A stretch of DNA of 64,000 nucleotides from Streptomyces sp. RB17. GTDB lineage: Bacteria; Actinomycetota; Actinomycetes; Streptomycetales; Streptomycetaceae. The notes under the pieces are model-generated. The model did not search any database. It had not been told where the DNA came from and saw nothing but the letters and a program-made list of their open reading frames with translations. The DNA lies in the NCBI RefSeq assembly GCF_009604455.1, contig NZ_WEGL01000001.1:496001-560000 (forward strand), in the 5' to 3' direction. Below are positions 38,692-46,530 of the stretch, piece by piece. The number at the start of each line of letters is the position of its first letter. The stretch's first letter is position 1. A program made the position numbers and the translations under genes.

Positions 38692-39915
38692 GTGAAGGAC
38701 CTTCGCACGCCCACACGGGGCGACTTCCACGCTTACGCGGATCTCGCGAAAAAGCAGGGCAGCCATTTGAGCACCCTCGTGCAATGGAGCAGCAACGAGT
38801 GCGCCAAGGCCGACGGCCTGGACGGACTGCTCCTCCCGCTGCGCCCGCTCATCCCAGAAGTCTCGGCCTTCTTCCACGGCAAGTTCGCGCAGTGCGAGCG
38901 GGGCATGGTCCTGGTCGGTGAAAAGATCCACCGTACGAGTGCCGTCTATACGGAAACCGACCAGAACGTCGCGCTGCGACTGCGCAACATATACCCACAG
39001 GCTTCCTCCCACTTCCCGGACATCGGAGCGATTCCCGGCCTTCACCGCGTCGGCAACTTCAACGATGAAGAGGTCGAACTGAAGGCACCGGACAGCGCCG
39101 AGGACGACACGTCCAGGAACATCGAGCATCAGCTCTGGGCACTGGGCTGGAACAGCGACCTCAGGGGTGCAGACTCGATATTCAAGTTCTGTACTGGCAA
39201 GAGCCTCGTTGAGCTCCTACTCACCCCGCTGTCCGGCAAGTACGGCCGACTGCTCTACCTGCACGACGTCTACGATGCGTTGGGTGATGCCGCGTACACC
39301 GTGACCGGTACCTTGCGTAAAGGCTCCTGGGAGCTCGGGACGGAGTGGACGGGCCAGGCCGCGACTGCCTTCGACTCGTACCTGTTCAACTGGACGATGG
39401 GCATGGGTGGAGTCGGCGATGCGGCCAAGGAGGCGGCCAAGCTCTACAAGGTGGGCTACGAGACCATCGTCGTGCTTGTTCATCTCGCCCTCAGGGAAAT
39501 CAATAAGTTGATCAACAATGAGATCAAGGAACTCGTCAAGCAGGCCGAAGAAATGGCCGCAGGCGATGCCATGATCGAGGGAATCGGCCTGGGGCCCGAG
39601 GATCCGTTGGCGGACGCCGTCGCAGGCTTCTTCACGGCGGACAAGATGTACAAGATCTACAAGATCGTCAAATACATCATCACCGGTATCGCGATCATCG
39701 AGGGTATATACGGCAAGATCTCGGACGCCGTAGAAGCGATCAATAAGGGCGTCCGGCAAATCGTCGAGTTCAGCAAGGCGCCCGAGATGCCCGAGATACC
39801 CAGCGTCAGCAGCCTCCTCGACGAGGTCGAGCAGCACGGCTTCGCATTCGAAAAGAGCGACGGCTGGAACGCTACCGTCGGCGCCGCCCGTATCGGCCTG
39901 CTCCCGGCAGCCTGA
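38692..39915 (+). CDS. ESX/WXG-like helical protein, candidate type VII secretion substrate
   Basis: A 407-residue protein not assigned to a named family. An N-terminal helical part (~1-190) precedes a central segment with a W-x-G motif, GTEWTGQAATAFDSYLFNWT (~residues 216-235), followed by long helices (AKEAAKLYKVGYETIVVLVH; EINKLINNEIKELVKQAEEM), the pattern of WXG100/ESX proteins fused to an extra N-terminal region. A hydrophobic stretch (YKIVKYIITGIAIIEGIYGK, ~325-345) could insert in a membrane. No nuclease or other toxin motif is seen. GTG start at 38692 with a GGGGGACG site. First of three genes; codon GC is lower than in the core genes, suggesting acquired DNA. Confidence 0.6.
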   Translation: MKDLRTPTRGDFHAYADLAKKQGSHLSTLVQWSSNECAKADGLDGLLLPLRPLIPEVSAFFHGKFAQCERGMVLVGEKIHRTSAVYTETDQNVALRLRNIYPQASSHFPDIGAIPGLHRVGNFNDEEVELKAPDSAEDDTSRNIEHQLWALGWNSDLRGADSIFKFCTGKSLVELLLTPLSGKYGRLLYLHDVYDALGDAAYTVTGTLRKGSWELGTEWTGQAATAFDSYLFNWTMGMGGVGDAAKEAAKLYKVGYETIVVLVHLALREINKLINNEIKELVKQAEEMAAGDAMIEGIGLGPEDPLADAVAGFFTADKMYKIYKIVKYIITGIAIIEGIYGKISDAVEAINKGVRQIVEFSKAPEMPEIPSVSSLLDEVEQHGFAFEKSDGWNATVGAARIGLLPAA

Positions 39916-39933
39916 GCACTCGGAGTGTGACTC

Positions 39934-40200
39934 ATGTCCTCCTACTACGACTATCGCCCACAGGGCCCCGAGCGCGCCCCCGCCGCGGGAGAGCAGGCAG
40001 AGCCGGCCGACCGGCTCAGCGACGTACTGCTGACAGGTCGGAGCCCGCAACAGGAAGAGATCGCCGACAGGATCTACCAGGAGTTGAAGGCCGGCGCCCA
40101 GGTCGATGACATCAAGCACCTCATCGGGCAGCTGAGCCGGACCGCCACCGAGGACGCCCGCCGTCGAGCCGTGGGACGGGGCGGAGGCGGCCGACGATGA
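39934..40200 (+). CDS. Small helical protein of the ESX-like operon
   Basis: An 88-residue protein starting MSSYYDYRPQGPERAPAAGE, a Pro/Glu-rich disordered part, then a helical region (SPQQEEIADRIYQELKAGAQ; IKHLIGQLSRTATEDARRRA) and a Gly/Arg tail. Size, position and helicity would suit a chaperone or adaptor for the preceding protein, but this is inference only. It begins 18 bp after the first gene and its stop overlaps the next start (ATGA). Confidence 0.65.
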   Translation: MSSYYDYRPQGPERAPAAGEQAEPADRLSDVLLTGRSPQQEEIADRIYQELKAGAQVDDIKHLIGQLSRTATEDARRRAVGRGGGGRR

Positions 40201-40796
40201 TCCAGTCGCTCAGCTCATTCACTGTCACGGCCGACTACGGTCGCGCGCACACCACGTACAACGTTCACGTCGACGGACAGCAGACTCCGGTGGCCCGCAT
40301 GCACAAGGACACCGTATACAGCAGCCCAAGCGAATACCGGGTGTACACGGACCCGGGGCTCGACCAACTTGTCGGCTATGTAACCGACTTCAGCGCCAAG
40401 TTGGCCGACCGCACACCACTCGGCAAGGCCGAAACGCGGAATCGGGCGCTGCGTGACGTTGAGTGGACCGTCATTCAGAACGGACTGGGCGAGTTGATCG
40501 GTAAGTCGGCCGGCGTCAGCACCAAGCTGCGCCGCGACTCCAGACTGGGAAACCTCCTCGCGGTACCGGCGAGCGAGTTCGCCTTCACCACTCGCCTCCA
40601 CTTCCGGTCACCGGAATCCGCCGGCTTCGAACTGACACGACTCCGTGGAGTCCGTGCACGATACGCCGCCACCATCCACGATGACCGCGTCAACAGGCTG
40701 CTCATCCTCGCCTGCGTCGCGCACTACGCCGAACACCATGCCCAGGACATCCGTCAGCCCCTCGCAGAGATGACCGCCAACCCCTTCAAACGCTGA
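40197..40796 (+). CDS. Possible tubby/LURP-one-like beta-barrel protein of the ESX-like operon
   Basis: A 199-residue protein, MIQSLSSFTVTADYGRAHTT at the start, rich in alternating beta-strand patterns (YNVHVDGQQTPVARMHKDTV; WTVIQNGLGELIGKS) and ending in a hydrophobic helix (DRVNRLLILACVAHYAEHH). A beta-barrel closed around a buried C-terminal helix is the layout of tubby-like/LURP-one/scramblase proteins; this is a fold guess, not a motif match. The ATG overlaps the previous stop by four bases, so the three genes are one translational unit. The role is unknown; membrane or lipid interaction would fit the fold. Confidence 0.55.
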   Translation: MIQSLSSFTVTADYGRAHTTYNVHVDGQQTPVARMHKDTVYSSPSEYRVYTDPGLDQLVGYVTDFSAKLADRTPLGKAETRNRALRDVEWTVIQNGLGELIGKSAGVSTKLRRDSRLGNLLAVPASEFAFTTRLHFRSPESAGFELTRLRGVRARYAATIHDDRVNRLLILACVAHYAEHHAQDIRQPLAEMTANPFKR

Positions 40797-40992
40797 GGCC
40801 AACGCCGGCCTTCTCCAGGATCGTCGGCGTCATCACTTCACCGCGCGGATGACGGAGACGGGACAGGCAGGCTCGGCAGTGCCCTCCGGCGCGCCGCACA
40901 TCCGCAAGATCGTGTCAGGAGCTCTACGGGCGTCGTCAGTCGAGGGCTGGTCACTGGATGCCGCTGATTGACGTAGGGTGTTCCTACGCCGA

Positions 40993-41066
40993 CGCGGGGT
41001 GGAGCAGCTCGGTAGCTCGCTGGGCTCATAACCCAGAGGTCGCAGGTTCAAATCCTGTCCCCGCTA
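40993..41066 (+). tRNA. Initiator tRNA (tRNA-fMet, anticodon CAT)
   Basis: A cloverleaf with acceptor cgcgggg/ccccgct, in which the first pair is C-T, an unpaired end as expected for initiators. The anticodon stem has the three G-C pairs ggg/ccc around ctCATaa, another initiator hallmark. D arm gagcagctcggtagctc and T arm caggttcaaatcctg are normal. CCA is not encoded (ctac follows). It lies inside the accessory region. Confidence 0.9.
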
Positions 41067-41075
41067 CTACATGAA

Positions 41076-41106
41076 GCAGAGCCTGGACATGCACGCCAGG
41101 TTCTGC
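41076..41106 (+). terminator. Terminator of tRNA-fMet
   Basis: 11-bp stem gcagagcctgg / ccaggttctgc (one G-T pair) with a 9-nt loop, ten bases after the tRNA. Confidence 0.75.
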
Positions 41107-41206
41107 CTTCATATGTTGCTAGAGATCTTTAACGGTGCGGGTTACGCCGGGTCGTGACGGGACGCTGTCCCACCGGGTGGTGTAGGCCGTGAGGATCTTC
41201 CCCCGC

Positions 41207-41500
41207 AGAGTCCAGCTCGAACATGACGCCGATCAGTGGTTCTGCTGCTTGTGTCACTTGCCGAGGACCTGCGACGGAAACCGCCGCTACGGCGGCACTG
41301 AATTCGGTCCACAACTCATGCGTGCGAAGGAATCGCTCCTCCCGCAGTGACGTGTAGGCCTGGCGTCGCATGTCGTCGCGCCAACGCGCCCGTTCAGCAC
41401 GGCGTTGCTGTCACTGGCCAAGCAGGGTCAGCCAACCGCCTACCAACCCACCTGCCGCACCTACTGCTGCCTCGAGCACTGCTGCTATTCCAGAATCCAC
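41207..41500 (-). pseudogene. Decayed copy of an unknown gene (twin of 48893-49210)
   Basis: On the minus strand a Gly/Ala-rich hydrophobic part (VLEAAVGAAGGLVGGWLTLL) and a charged helix (RRQAYTSLREERFLRTHELW) are followed by TEFSAAVAAVSVAGPRQVTQ and IGVMFELDSAG, after which the homology stops at 41207. A TGA interrupts the junction of the first two parts. About 137 bp (41207-41343) are almost identical to 49036-49178, where the C-terminus is intact but the N-terminus differs. So each copy holds a different half of the same family. The role is unknown. Confidence 0.6.
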
Positions 41501-41514
41501 GACTGGCTATTAGA

Positions 41515-41950
41515 TCGATGGGAGTGGACTAGCACAAGATCAGCAGAATGCTCAGCCCGGCGGTCTGAGACGAAGACACCGGCACCTGGTTGAGGGTGAG
41601 TGCCTTGGGCCCCGGTTGCGCCGACACCTTAGCGCCGGCAGGTCCCTCGCTTGTGCCCGCGAAGTCTCAGAGGCCTGTGCCTCGAGCGGGTGTGGGGATG
41701 CCTGCCCGCAGATGGACACTCGGATACAAATCGGCCCGACCGGCAAGAAGTTGCTCCCCCTGACGGTCAAGAACGCCGGCCCGACCCCGGCTTCGAGTGG
41801 CCACGCGCACTGAAGTGGGCGAGGCACTCGATCGGGTGATGGCGGTGCTGGCGGGGGCGAGCGAGGAGGAGGTGGCGATTGCGCTGGCCGCGGTCGGCGC
41901 TTCGCGTCCTCGCTTGCCAGACCGGTCGACCTTGTCCCGGACGCCGTTGC
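41515..41950 (+). repeat. Gene-end repeat, copy B
   Basis: Two parts. 41515-41690 (cgatgggagtggactag onward) is shared only with copy C (49268-49450) at roughly 98% identity. 41692-41950 is the copy of the radical SAM gene end, whose frame still reads IQIGPTGKKLLPLTVKNAG and ends with SGHAH, and of the small overlapping ORF. The copy is cut at ~41950 by an IS3-type transposase fragment. Confidence 0.85.
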
Positions 41951-41954
41951 CGGG

Positions 41955-42141
41955 TCCTTTCCTCAAGCGCGAGTTGCTCCACGGAAGGCACTGGACCTCG
42001 AAGGCACAGACTCGGCTGGAGCTGTTCCGCTGGCTTTCGTACTACAACCGGCGCCGTCGGCATTCCGCGCTCGGCTACCTCACACCAGCCGAGTTCGAAC
42101 AGCAACTGACCACATCACATACGCTGTCACTCGTCGCATGA
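41955..42141 (+). pseudogene. IS3-family transposase C-terminal fragment
   Basis: The reading frame of copy B's small ORF runs directly into LKRELLHGRHWTSKAQTRLE, then LFRWLSYYNRRRRHSALGYL and TPAEFEQQ, the end of an IS3-type OrfB with the final Glu region of the DDE core and the YNRRRxHSALGY hallmark. Only ~60 residues remain and there is no left end, so the element is dead. A ggtgtccactc motif just past the stop could be its right inverted repeat. Confidence 0.8.
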
Positions 42142-42316
42142 AACCCGGTGTCCACTCCCAGGGATCAACCTCAGGTTCCGGATGCCATCATTTGCGTACA
42201 CACTGGCGGGGCTGCGCCCACCCGTTAGGTTCGGTGTGACTACCGGTGTGATCGCGACGCGGACAGGGCGACTGTCGTCTTCGCCGGGACAGGCACAGCG
42301 CATCCTCTTGCGGCGA

Positions 42317-43066
42317 TCAGATCTGGTTGAGTCCGCCATCCACGAAAAGCTCGGATCCGGTGACGAAGCTGCTCTCATTGCTGGCGAGGAACAGTGCGGC
42401 AGCAGCGGCCTCGTCCGGGTGCCCCATGCGACCCAGCGGAATCTGGCTGGCGAAGGCGTGCCTCATCTGTGCGGCCTGGTCGGCGTCGGCAGCCAGGCCG
42501 GTGATGCCCGGGGTGACGATCGGGCCGGGGACCAGGGTGTTCACCCGGATCGCGCGGCCGCTTAGTTCGTTGGCCCAGGTGCGCGAGAAGGAACGGACTG
42601 CGGCCTTGGACGCGGCGTACACGCCAAAGGCGGCGCCGCCTGAGGTTGCGGCAGTCGATCCGGTCAGGATCACCGAGGCGCCGTCGTTGAGCAGCGGAAT
42701 GGCCTTCTGAACAGTGAAGAGCATTCCCCGTACGTTGATGTTGAAGGTGGCGTCGAAGTGCTCCTCGGTGACCTGCTCAAGAGCAGCGAACTGACCGCCG
42801 CCCGCGTTGGCGAACAGTACGTCGATGGGCTGGCCTCGCTCGGCGACAGCCGCGTAGAGGCGGTCGATGTCCGCGAGATCCGCGACGTCGCCCCTGACGG
42901 CGGTGGCTTCGCCGCCGATCTCGGCCAGTGCGGCGTCGAGGGCCTCCTGCCGGCGGCCGGTGATGAACACGTGGGCGCCTTCACGTGCGAATCGCTTGGC
43001 GGTGGCCAGTCCGATTCCGCTGTTGCCTCCGGTGATGACTGCCGTCTTCCCGTCAAGCTGCCCCAT
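42317..43066 (-). CDS. Short-chain dehydrogenase/reductase
   Basis: A 249-residue classical SDR. The NAD(P)-binding motif is TAVITGGNSGIGLATAKRFA; the FITGRRQEALDAAL stretch after strand 2, with Arg residues, favours NADP. The NAG motif is DVLFANAGGG, the catalytic Ser is in VILTGSTAATSG, and YAASKAAVRSF carries Tyr/Lys. The C-terminal end FVTGSELFVDGGLNQI is typical. It is transcribed divergently from the TetR gene, with two copies of a candidate operator between them, so TetR probably controls it. The substrate is unknown; reductases of this kind with TetR partners often handle reactive carbonyls or xenobiotics. Confidence 0.93.
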   Translation of the reverse strand: MGQLDGKTAVITGGNSGIGLATAKRFAREGAHVFITGRRQEALDAALAEIGGEATAVRGDVADLADIDRLYAAVAERGQPIDVLFANAGGGQFAALEQVTEEHFDATFNINVRGMLFTVQKAIPLLNDGASVILTGSTAATSGGAAFGVYAASKAAVRSFSRTWANELSGRAIRVNTLVPGPIVTPGITGLAADADQAAQMRHAFASQIPLGRMGHPDEAAAAALFLASNESSFVTGSELFVDGGLNQI

Positions 43067-43457
43067 GATCGTTTACCCCTGTCCGGTGCGAACGCCAGAA
43101 GTCGTGCACCAAGTGTCACTGCGGTTTTACAGCCCGAACCGGACGGCCCCGAGCCCGGTTATGGACTATACGGTAAAGAACCTTGTTATGGACCGCACGG
43201 ACAAAAACGTGACCGCGGGCACGCTGTCGAGGCGCGACAGGGCGGCCGGCACAGGCCTGTCCGCGAGGGCGCCGGGAAAACCCCTGACGGAGAGCCGTGC
43301 ATTGCGCGCCCCCTATTGCCCGGCCTCACCCTGCACGGCGGCCCTGCACGGCGGCGACGAGGGGAACGCCCAGGGCGCGTCACCGCGAGCAGCCGGGCCT
43401 GTGCTGCGCGCCCGACGATCTGGACCGATGGGTCAAGAAGAACGTACGCTGCTTCCC
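43067..43457. promoter_or_regulatory. Divergent SDR/TetR control region with two operator copies
   Basis: Two 24-bp imperfect palindromes at 43158-43181 and 43185-43208 share the form GTTATGGAC-N6-(GT/GA)-AAAAC/AAGAAC, 27 bp apart. A third copy is at 44454-44477. 391 bp separate the SDR and TetR starts; the rest shows no gene. Confidence 0.65.
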
Positions 43458-44045
43458 ATGGGACGACCGCGGAATTTCGATGACAACCAGGTACTGGAGT
43501 CTGCGCGCGAGCAGTTCTGGAATCAGGGGTACGCGGCTACATCACTGCAGAACCTGACGGACGCCACCGGGCTGGGCAAGGGAAGTCTGTACGGCGCCTT
43601 CGGCGACAAGCGGCAGCTGTTCTTGCACGTGCTGGACGGCTACCGCGAGGAACAGCTGAACGGCGTCCGGGCGGTCCTCACCGGGCCCGGGACGCCCTTC
43701 GAACGCCTGACCCTGCTCGTTGAGGGGGTGGCCAAGGGATTCACGGAGGACCCGCAGCGCCGCGGCTGTCTTCTGGCCAACAGCACGTCCGAGCTGCACA
43801 GCAACGATCCGGATGTGGTCTCCCAAGCCCGGACCACCTATCAGGCGGTCGAAGATCTTCTGATCGCCTGCGTAAAGGAAGCCCAGGACGACGGGACGGT
43901 CGAACCGAGCGCGGACGCCCAGGAGCTCGGGCGACTGCTCCTCGCCGTCATGCAGGGCATCGAGTTTCTCGCCAAGACCGACATGGACGGCTCAGCTCTG
44001 CTGCAGATAGGCCAGGCCGCCCTCAAGCAGCTGTCCCGGCACTGA
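43458..44045 (+). CDS. TetR-family transcriptional regulator
   Basis: A 195-residue repressor-type protein. It starts MGRPRNFDDNQVLESAREQF, with the HTH at ~15-55 (AATSLQNLTDATGLGKGSLY, then GAFGDKRQLF), in a group whose members commonly respond to quinones or electrophiles; a single Cys is in RRGCLLANSTSEL. The ATG at 43458 was chosen for the family start; an ATG ten codons upstream (43428) is possible. The divergent SDR gene and the downstream VOC gene both have the same palindrome upstream, suggesting that this regulator controls the cassette and itself. Confidence 0.9.
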   Translation: MGRPRNFDDNQVLESAREQFWNQGYAATSLQNLTDATGLGKGSLYGAFGDKRQLFLHVLDGYREEQLNGVRAVLTGPGTPFERLTLLVEGVAKGFTEDPQRRGCLLANSTSELHSNDPDVVSQARTTYQAVEDLLIACVKEAQDDGTVEPSADAQELGRLLLAVMQGIEFLAKTDMDGSALLQIGQAALKQLSRH

Positions 44046-44650
44046 ACATCCTGCGGGTCGGCATCGTCCACAGGTGATATGCCGACAAACAGCGATCAGG
44101 GTGGGCCCGCCTAGGATCGGCGCGCGAGCGTCCAGCGCGCCTGCCCTCCGAACGTTCCCACGAGTGGCCCGGCCGCCCGCCCCGGCACAGTTGCCGACCC
44201 GCCCCTTTCGTCATGCCCTTGAGCGGGCCCTCTTCGGCCGTGCGGCTGCGCCATCGACTGCGCCTCACCGCGGGCCGGACGACGCTCTGGCAGCCGACGG
44301 CGCCGGACCGATTCACGCGAGCGCTGCGGGCGAGCTCTACAGATTCCCGCACAGGACCTTGTTCGCGGCTCTCTTTCGAATGCCGGCGGCGCGGCGAGCG
44401 CTCAAATAGTGGATTGATCGACTGACTTCGCAACGCATGTGAAGGAGACCTACGTTCTTGACTGAACGGTCCATAAGTTCTACCTTTGAAATGCGACCCG
44501 CGGATTCGCTACTGCAAGGGGACTTCGGGTCGGCGGTAGACAGGTACAGACTGTTCCGCTGCACGGCAGGGAAACCGCCGGGCGGGACTGCGCGAGGTCT
44601 CGCGTGCCCCTCCGCAAACGACTGCACACGCCCAACGAAAAGTGATCATC
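44046..44650. other. Spacer between TetR and VOC genes
   Basis: 605 bp without a convincing gene; several ORFs on both strands lack codon bias. It carries operator copy 3 (44454-44477) next to an AAGGAG that leads to a short TTG ORF, probably not used. The VOC promoter is presumably here. Confidence 0.45.
44453..44477 (-). promoter_or_regulatory. Candidate TetR operator, copy 3
   Basis: On the minus strand TTATGGAC-N6-GTCAAGAAC-type sequence matches the two copies between the SDR and TetR genes; 15 of 23 positions are identical in all three. It is 175 bp upstream of the VOC gene. Confidence 0.6.
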
Positions 44651-45094
44651 ATGACCACCCCTCCCCAGCCGCTCTTCACCTACAGCCTCCACAACGTGAC
44701 GATTTCCGTCAGTGACCTCGACGCGTCGATCCAGTGGTGGAACCGGGTGTTCGGCCTCACCCTGGTGGCGAAGTCCCGCTTCGACGCCATCGGAGCGGAC
44801 GTTGCCTTCTTGGAGGGGCCCGGTTTCCGGCTCGAGCTCCTTCAGCCCGCAAACGGTGTGCGGATCCCTGAACTGACGGCAGAGCCCCCCGCCCACATCC
44901 GCCCGATCGGCAACAAGGCCCTGGTCTTCCGTGTCGAGGACCTCGAGAGCGTGACCCGCACCTTCCGTGATCTGGGGGTGACGACCGTCTGGGAGCAGAT
45001 GGACCTCGGCGACGGCAGTATCTCGACCGCGATCCGTGACAACGACGGAAATCTCATCAACGTCTTCCAGCAAGGAGCAAGCCCGGTCGGCTGA
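44651..45094 (+). CDS. VOC-superfamily (glyoxalase/dioxygenase fold) protein
   Basis: A 147-residue protein beginning MTTPPQPLFTYSLHNVTISV. Strand-helix pattern is that of one VOC double module: ISVSDLDASIQWWNRVFGLT for the first half, and ALVFRVEDLESVTRTFRDLG, IRDNDGNLINVFQQ for the second. Potential metal ligands are His near the start (HNVTI) and Glu (LEGPGFRLELLQ). Function may be isomerase, dioxygenase or resistance; none can be chosen. ATG at 44651 fits the family start better than the GTG at 44642. A candidate TetR operator lies upstream. Confidence 0.85.
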   Translation: MTTPPQPLFTYSLHNVTISVSDLDASIQWWNRVFGLTLVAKSRFDAIGADVAFLEGPGFRLELLQPANGVRIPELTAEPPAHIRPIGNKALVFRVEDLESVTRTFRDLGVTTVWEQMDLGDGSISTAIRDNDGNLINVFQQGASPVG

Positions 45095-45357
45095 CACGGC
45101 GAACCGATCAACCTGGCCGCCGAGCCAGATTCAGCCGCTCCGGACGTAGTTGTCCGGGACATGGTTCGGGGGCGCCGCCGACCGCCGCCGCTGCCTCACG
45201 CAGGTTTGCGGCGGCCGGCCGGCGAATGCCCTTTGCGCATGCGGCCAACGCGCGGTCTGTCAGGCGATGAGCCGGCGCTCCCGGGCGGCCAATTCACAGC
45301 GCCGATTCCCAGCAGTTCCAGCGGTAGTGCTGCCGTTCACCGGGGCGCGAGCCGCCG

Positions 45358-46185
45358 CTAACTCCGCGCGAACTCAAGCAGGTCTTTGTTGAAGATCTCG
45401 GCGTACTTGGGCACCATCGCAAGGCCATGAGGTGCGCCCTCGTAGACCTTGTACTGCGCGCCCTTGACGATCTTGGATGATTTGGCGCCCGCGGAGACGA
45501 TGGGCACGATCTGGTCGTCGTCGCCATGCACGATCAGTGTCGGCACATCGACCTTCTTCAGGTCCTCGGTCGTGTCCGTCTCGGAGAACGCCTTGATGCA
45601 GTCGTAGGCGCCCTTGATGCCGACTGTCATGCTCCAGAGCCAGAACTCGTCACGCGTTCCCTGGGAGACGGTCGAGCCCTCGCGGTTGGCACCGTAGAAC
45701 GGGGCACTGAGGTCCTTGTAGTACTGCGAGCGGTCCGTGAGCACACCCTGGCGGATCTCGTCGAACACCTCGATCGGCAGGCCCTCAGGGTTGGCTTCCG
45801 TCTTGAGCATCAGCGGCGGGATCGCGCCGAGCAGGACCAGCTTGGCGACCCGTGCCGTGCCGTGCCGGCCGATGTAGCGGGTGACTTCGCCGCCGCCGGT
45901 GGAGTGCCCGACCAGAATGACGTCGTGCAGGTCTTCGGTTTCGATGACCGCGGCCAGGTCGTCGGCGTACGTGTCGAGGTTGTTGCCGTCCCAGGGCTGA
46001 CCGGAGCGGCCGCCACCGCGCCGGTCGTGAGCGATGGCGCGGAATCCGTTGTCCACCATGAGCTTCATCTGGGGGTCCCAGGCGTCGGCGGTGAGCGGCC
46101 AGCCGTGGGAGAAGAGCACGGGCCGGCCCGAGCCCCAGTCCTTGTAGAAGATCTGCGTGCCGTCCTCGGCGGTGGCGAAGGGCAT
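45358..46185 (-). CDS. Alpha/beta hydrolase, non-haem chloroperoxidase type
   Basis: A 275-residue enzyme. The nucleophile elbow is GHSTGGG (Ser ~98), with the oxyanion region [11 protein letters not shown], Asp in [10 protein letters not shown] and His in [10 protein letters not shown], the complete triad. The N-terminus [17 protein letters not shown] is diagnostic for cofactor-free chloroperoxidases/perhydrolases and related esterases. It may act as an ester hydrolase in detoxification rather than halogenate. The start at 46185 is followed upstream by an inverted repeat (46224-46248). It is convergent with the VOC gene and divergent from the FAD monooxygenase. Confidence 0.92.
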   Translation of the reverse strand: MPFATAEDGTQIFYKDWGSGRPVLFSHGWPLTADAWDPQMKLMVDNGFRAIAHDRRGGGRSGQPWDGNNLDTYADDLAAVIETEDLHDVILVGHSTGGGEVTRYIGRHGTARVAKLVLLGAIPPLMLKTEANPEGLPIEVFDEIRQGVLTDRSQYYKDLSAPFYGANREGSTVSQGTRDEFWLWSMTVGIKGAYDCIKAFSETDTTEDLKKVDVPTLIVHGDDDQIVPIVSAGAKSSKIVKGAQYKVYEGAPHGLAMVPKYAEIFNKDLLEFARS

Positions 46186-46530
46186 GGTTGCGCTCCTCTC
46201 GATGTCCGCTCGCGGGTCCCTTACGTCACGCCCTCCGGGGATGTGACGCGAAAGCGGCGCCGCATGAGATCAACATTAATTGCGGGGCAGCGATTCAGCG
46301 CGTCTGGAACCACCGCTTCGGTACGAGTGGGACGGTCGTTGCCTGACAGGCGAGGAAGTGGTCTGTCTCGTACGGTGGTCCTTGCGGTCAGGAGAATTCA
46401 CCGCTTACGCCACCCGAGTGAACTCCGGGCACAGTCACCCACCCGCCCTGAACATCACCACCGGTGGCGGACGGCAGCCAGGTGATCACGGGTCGTTACT
46501 ACTCCTTCTGTGGCACGCGGAGGGCAGGAC
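46186..46530. other. Divergent spacer, hydrolase / FAD monooxygenase
   Basis: 345 bp with no gene. It contains the inverted repeat cgtcac-N13-gtgacg (46224-46248) just upstream of the hydrolase start, an operator candidate unlike the TetR-type sites. Confidence 0.5.
46224..46248. promoter_or_regulatory. Inverted repeat CGTCAC-N13-GTGACG
   Basis: Perfect 6-bp arms, 39 bp upstream of the hydrolase ATG; possible operator for the hydrolase or monooxygenase. Confidence 0.4.

Noticed and set aside
41797..42141. Functional small regulatory gene downstream of copy B
   Set aside because: The C-terminal half is clearly an IS3 transposase tail, so the ORF is a chimera.
44458..44715. TTG-started ORF before the VOC gene
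   Set aside because: Poor codon bias, overlaps the operator and the VOC start; no recognisable product.
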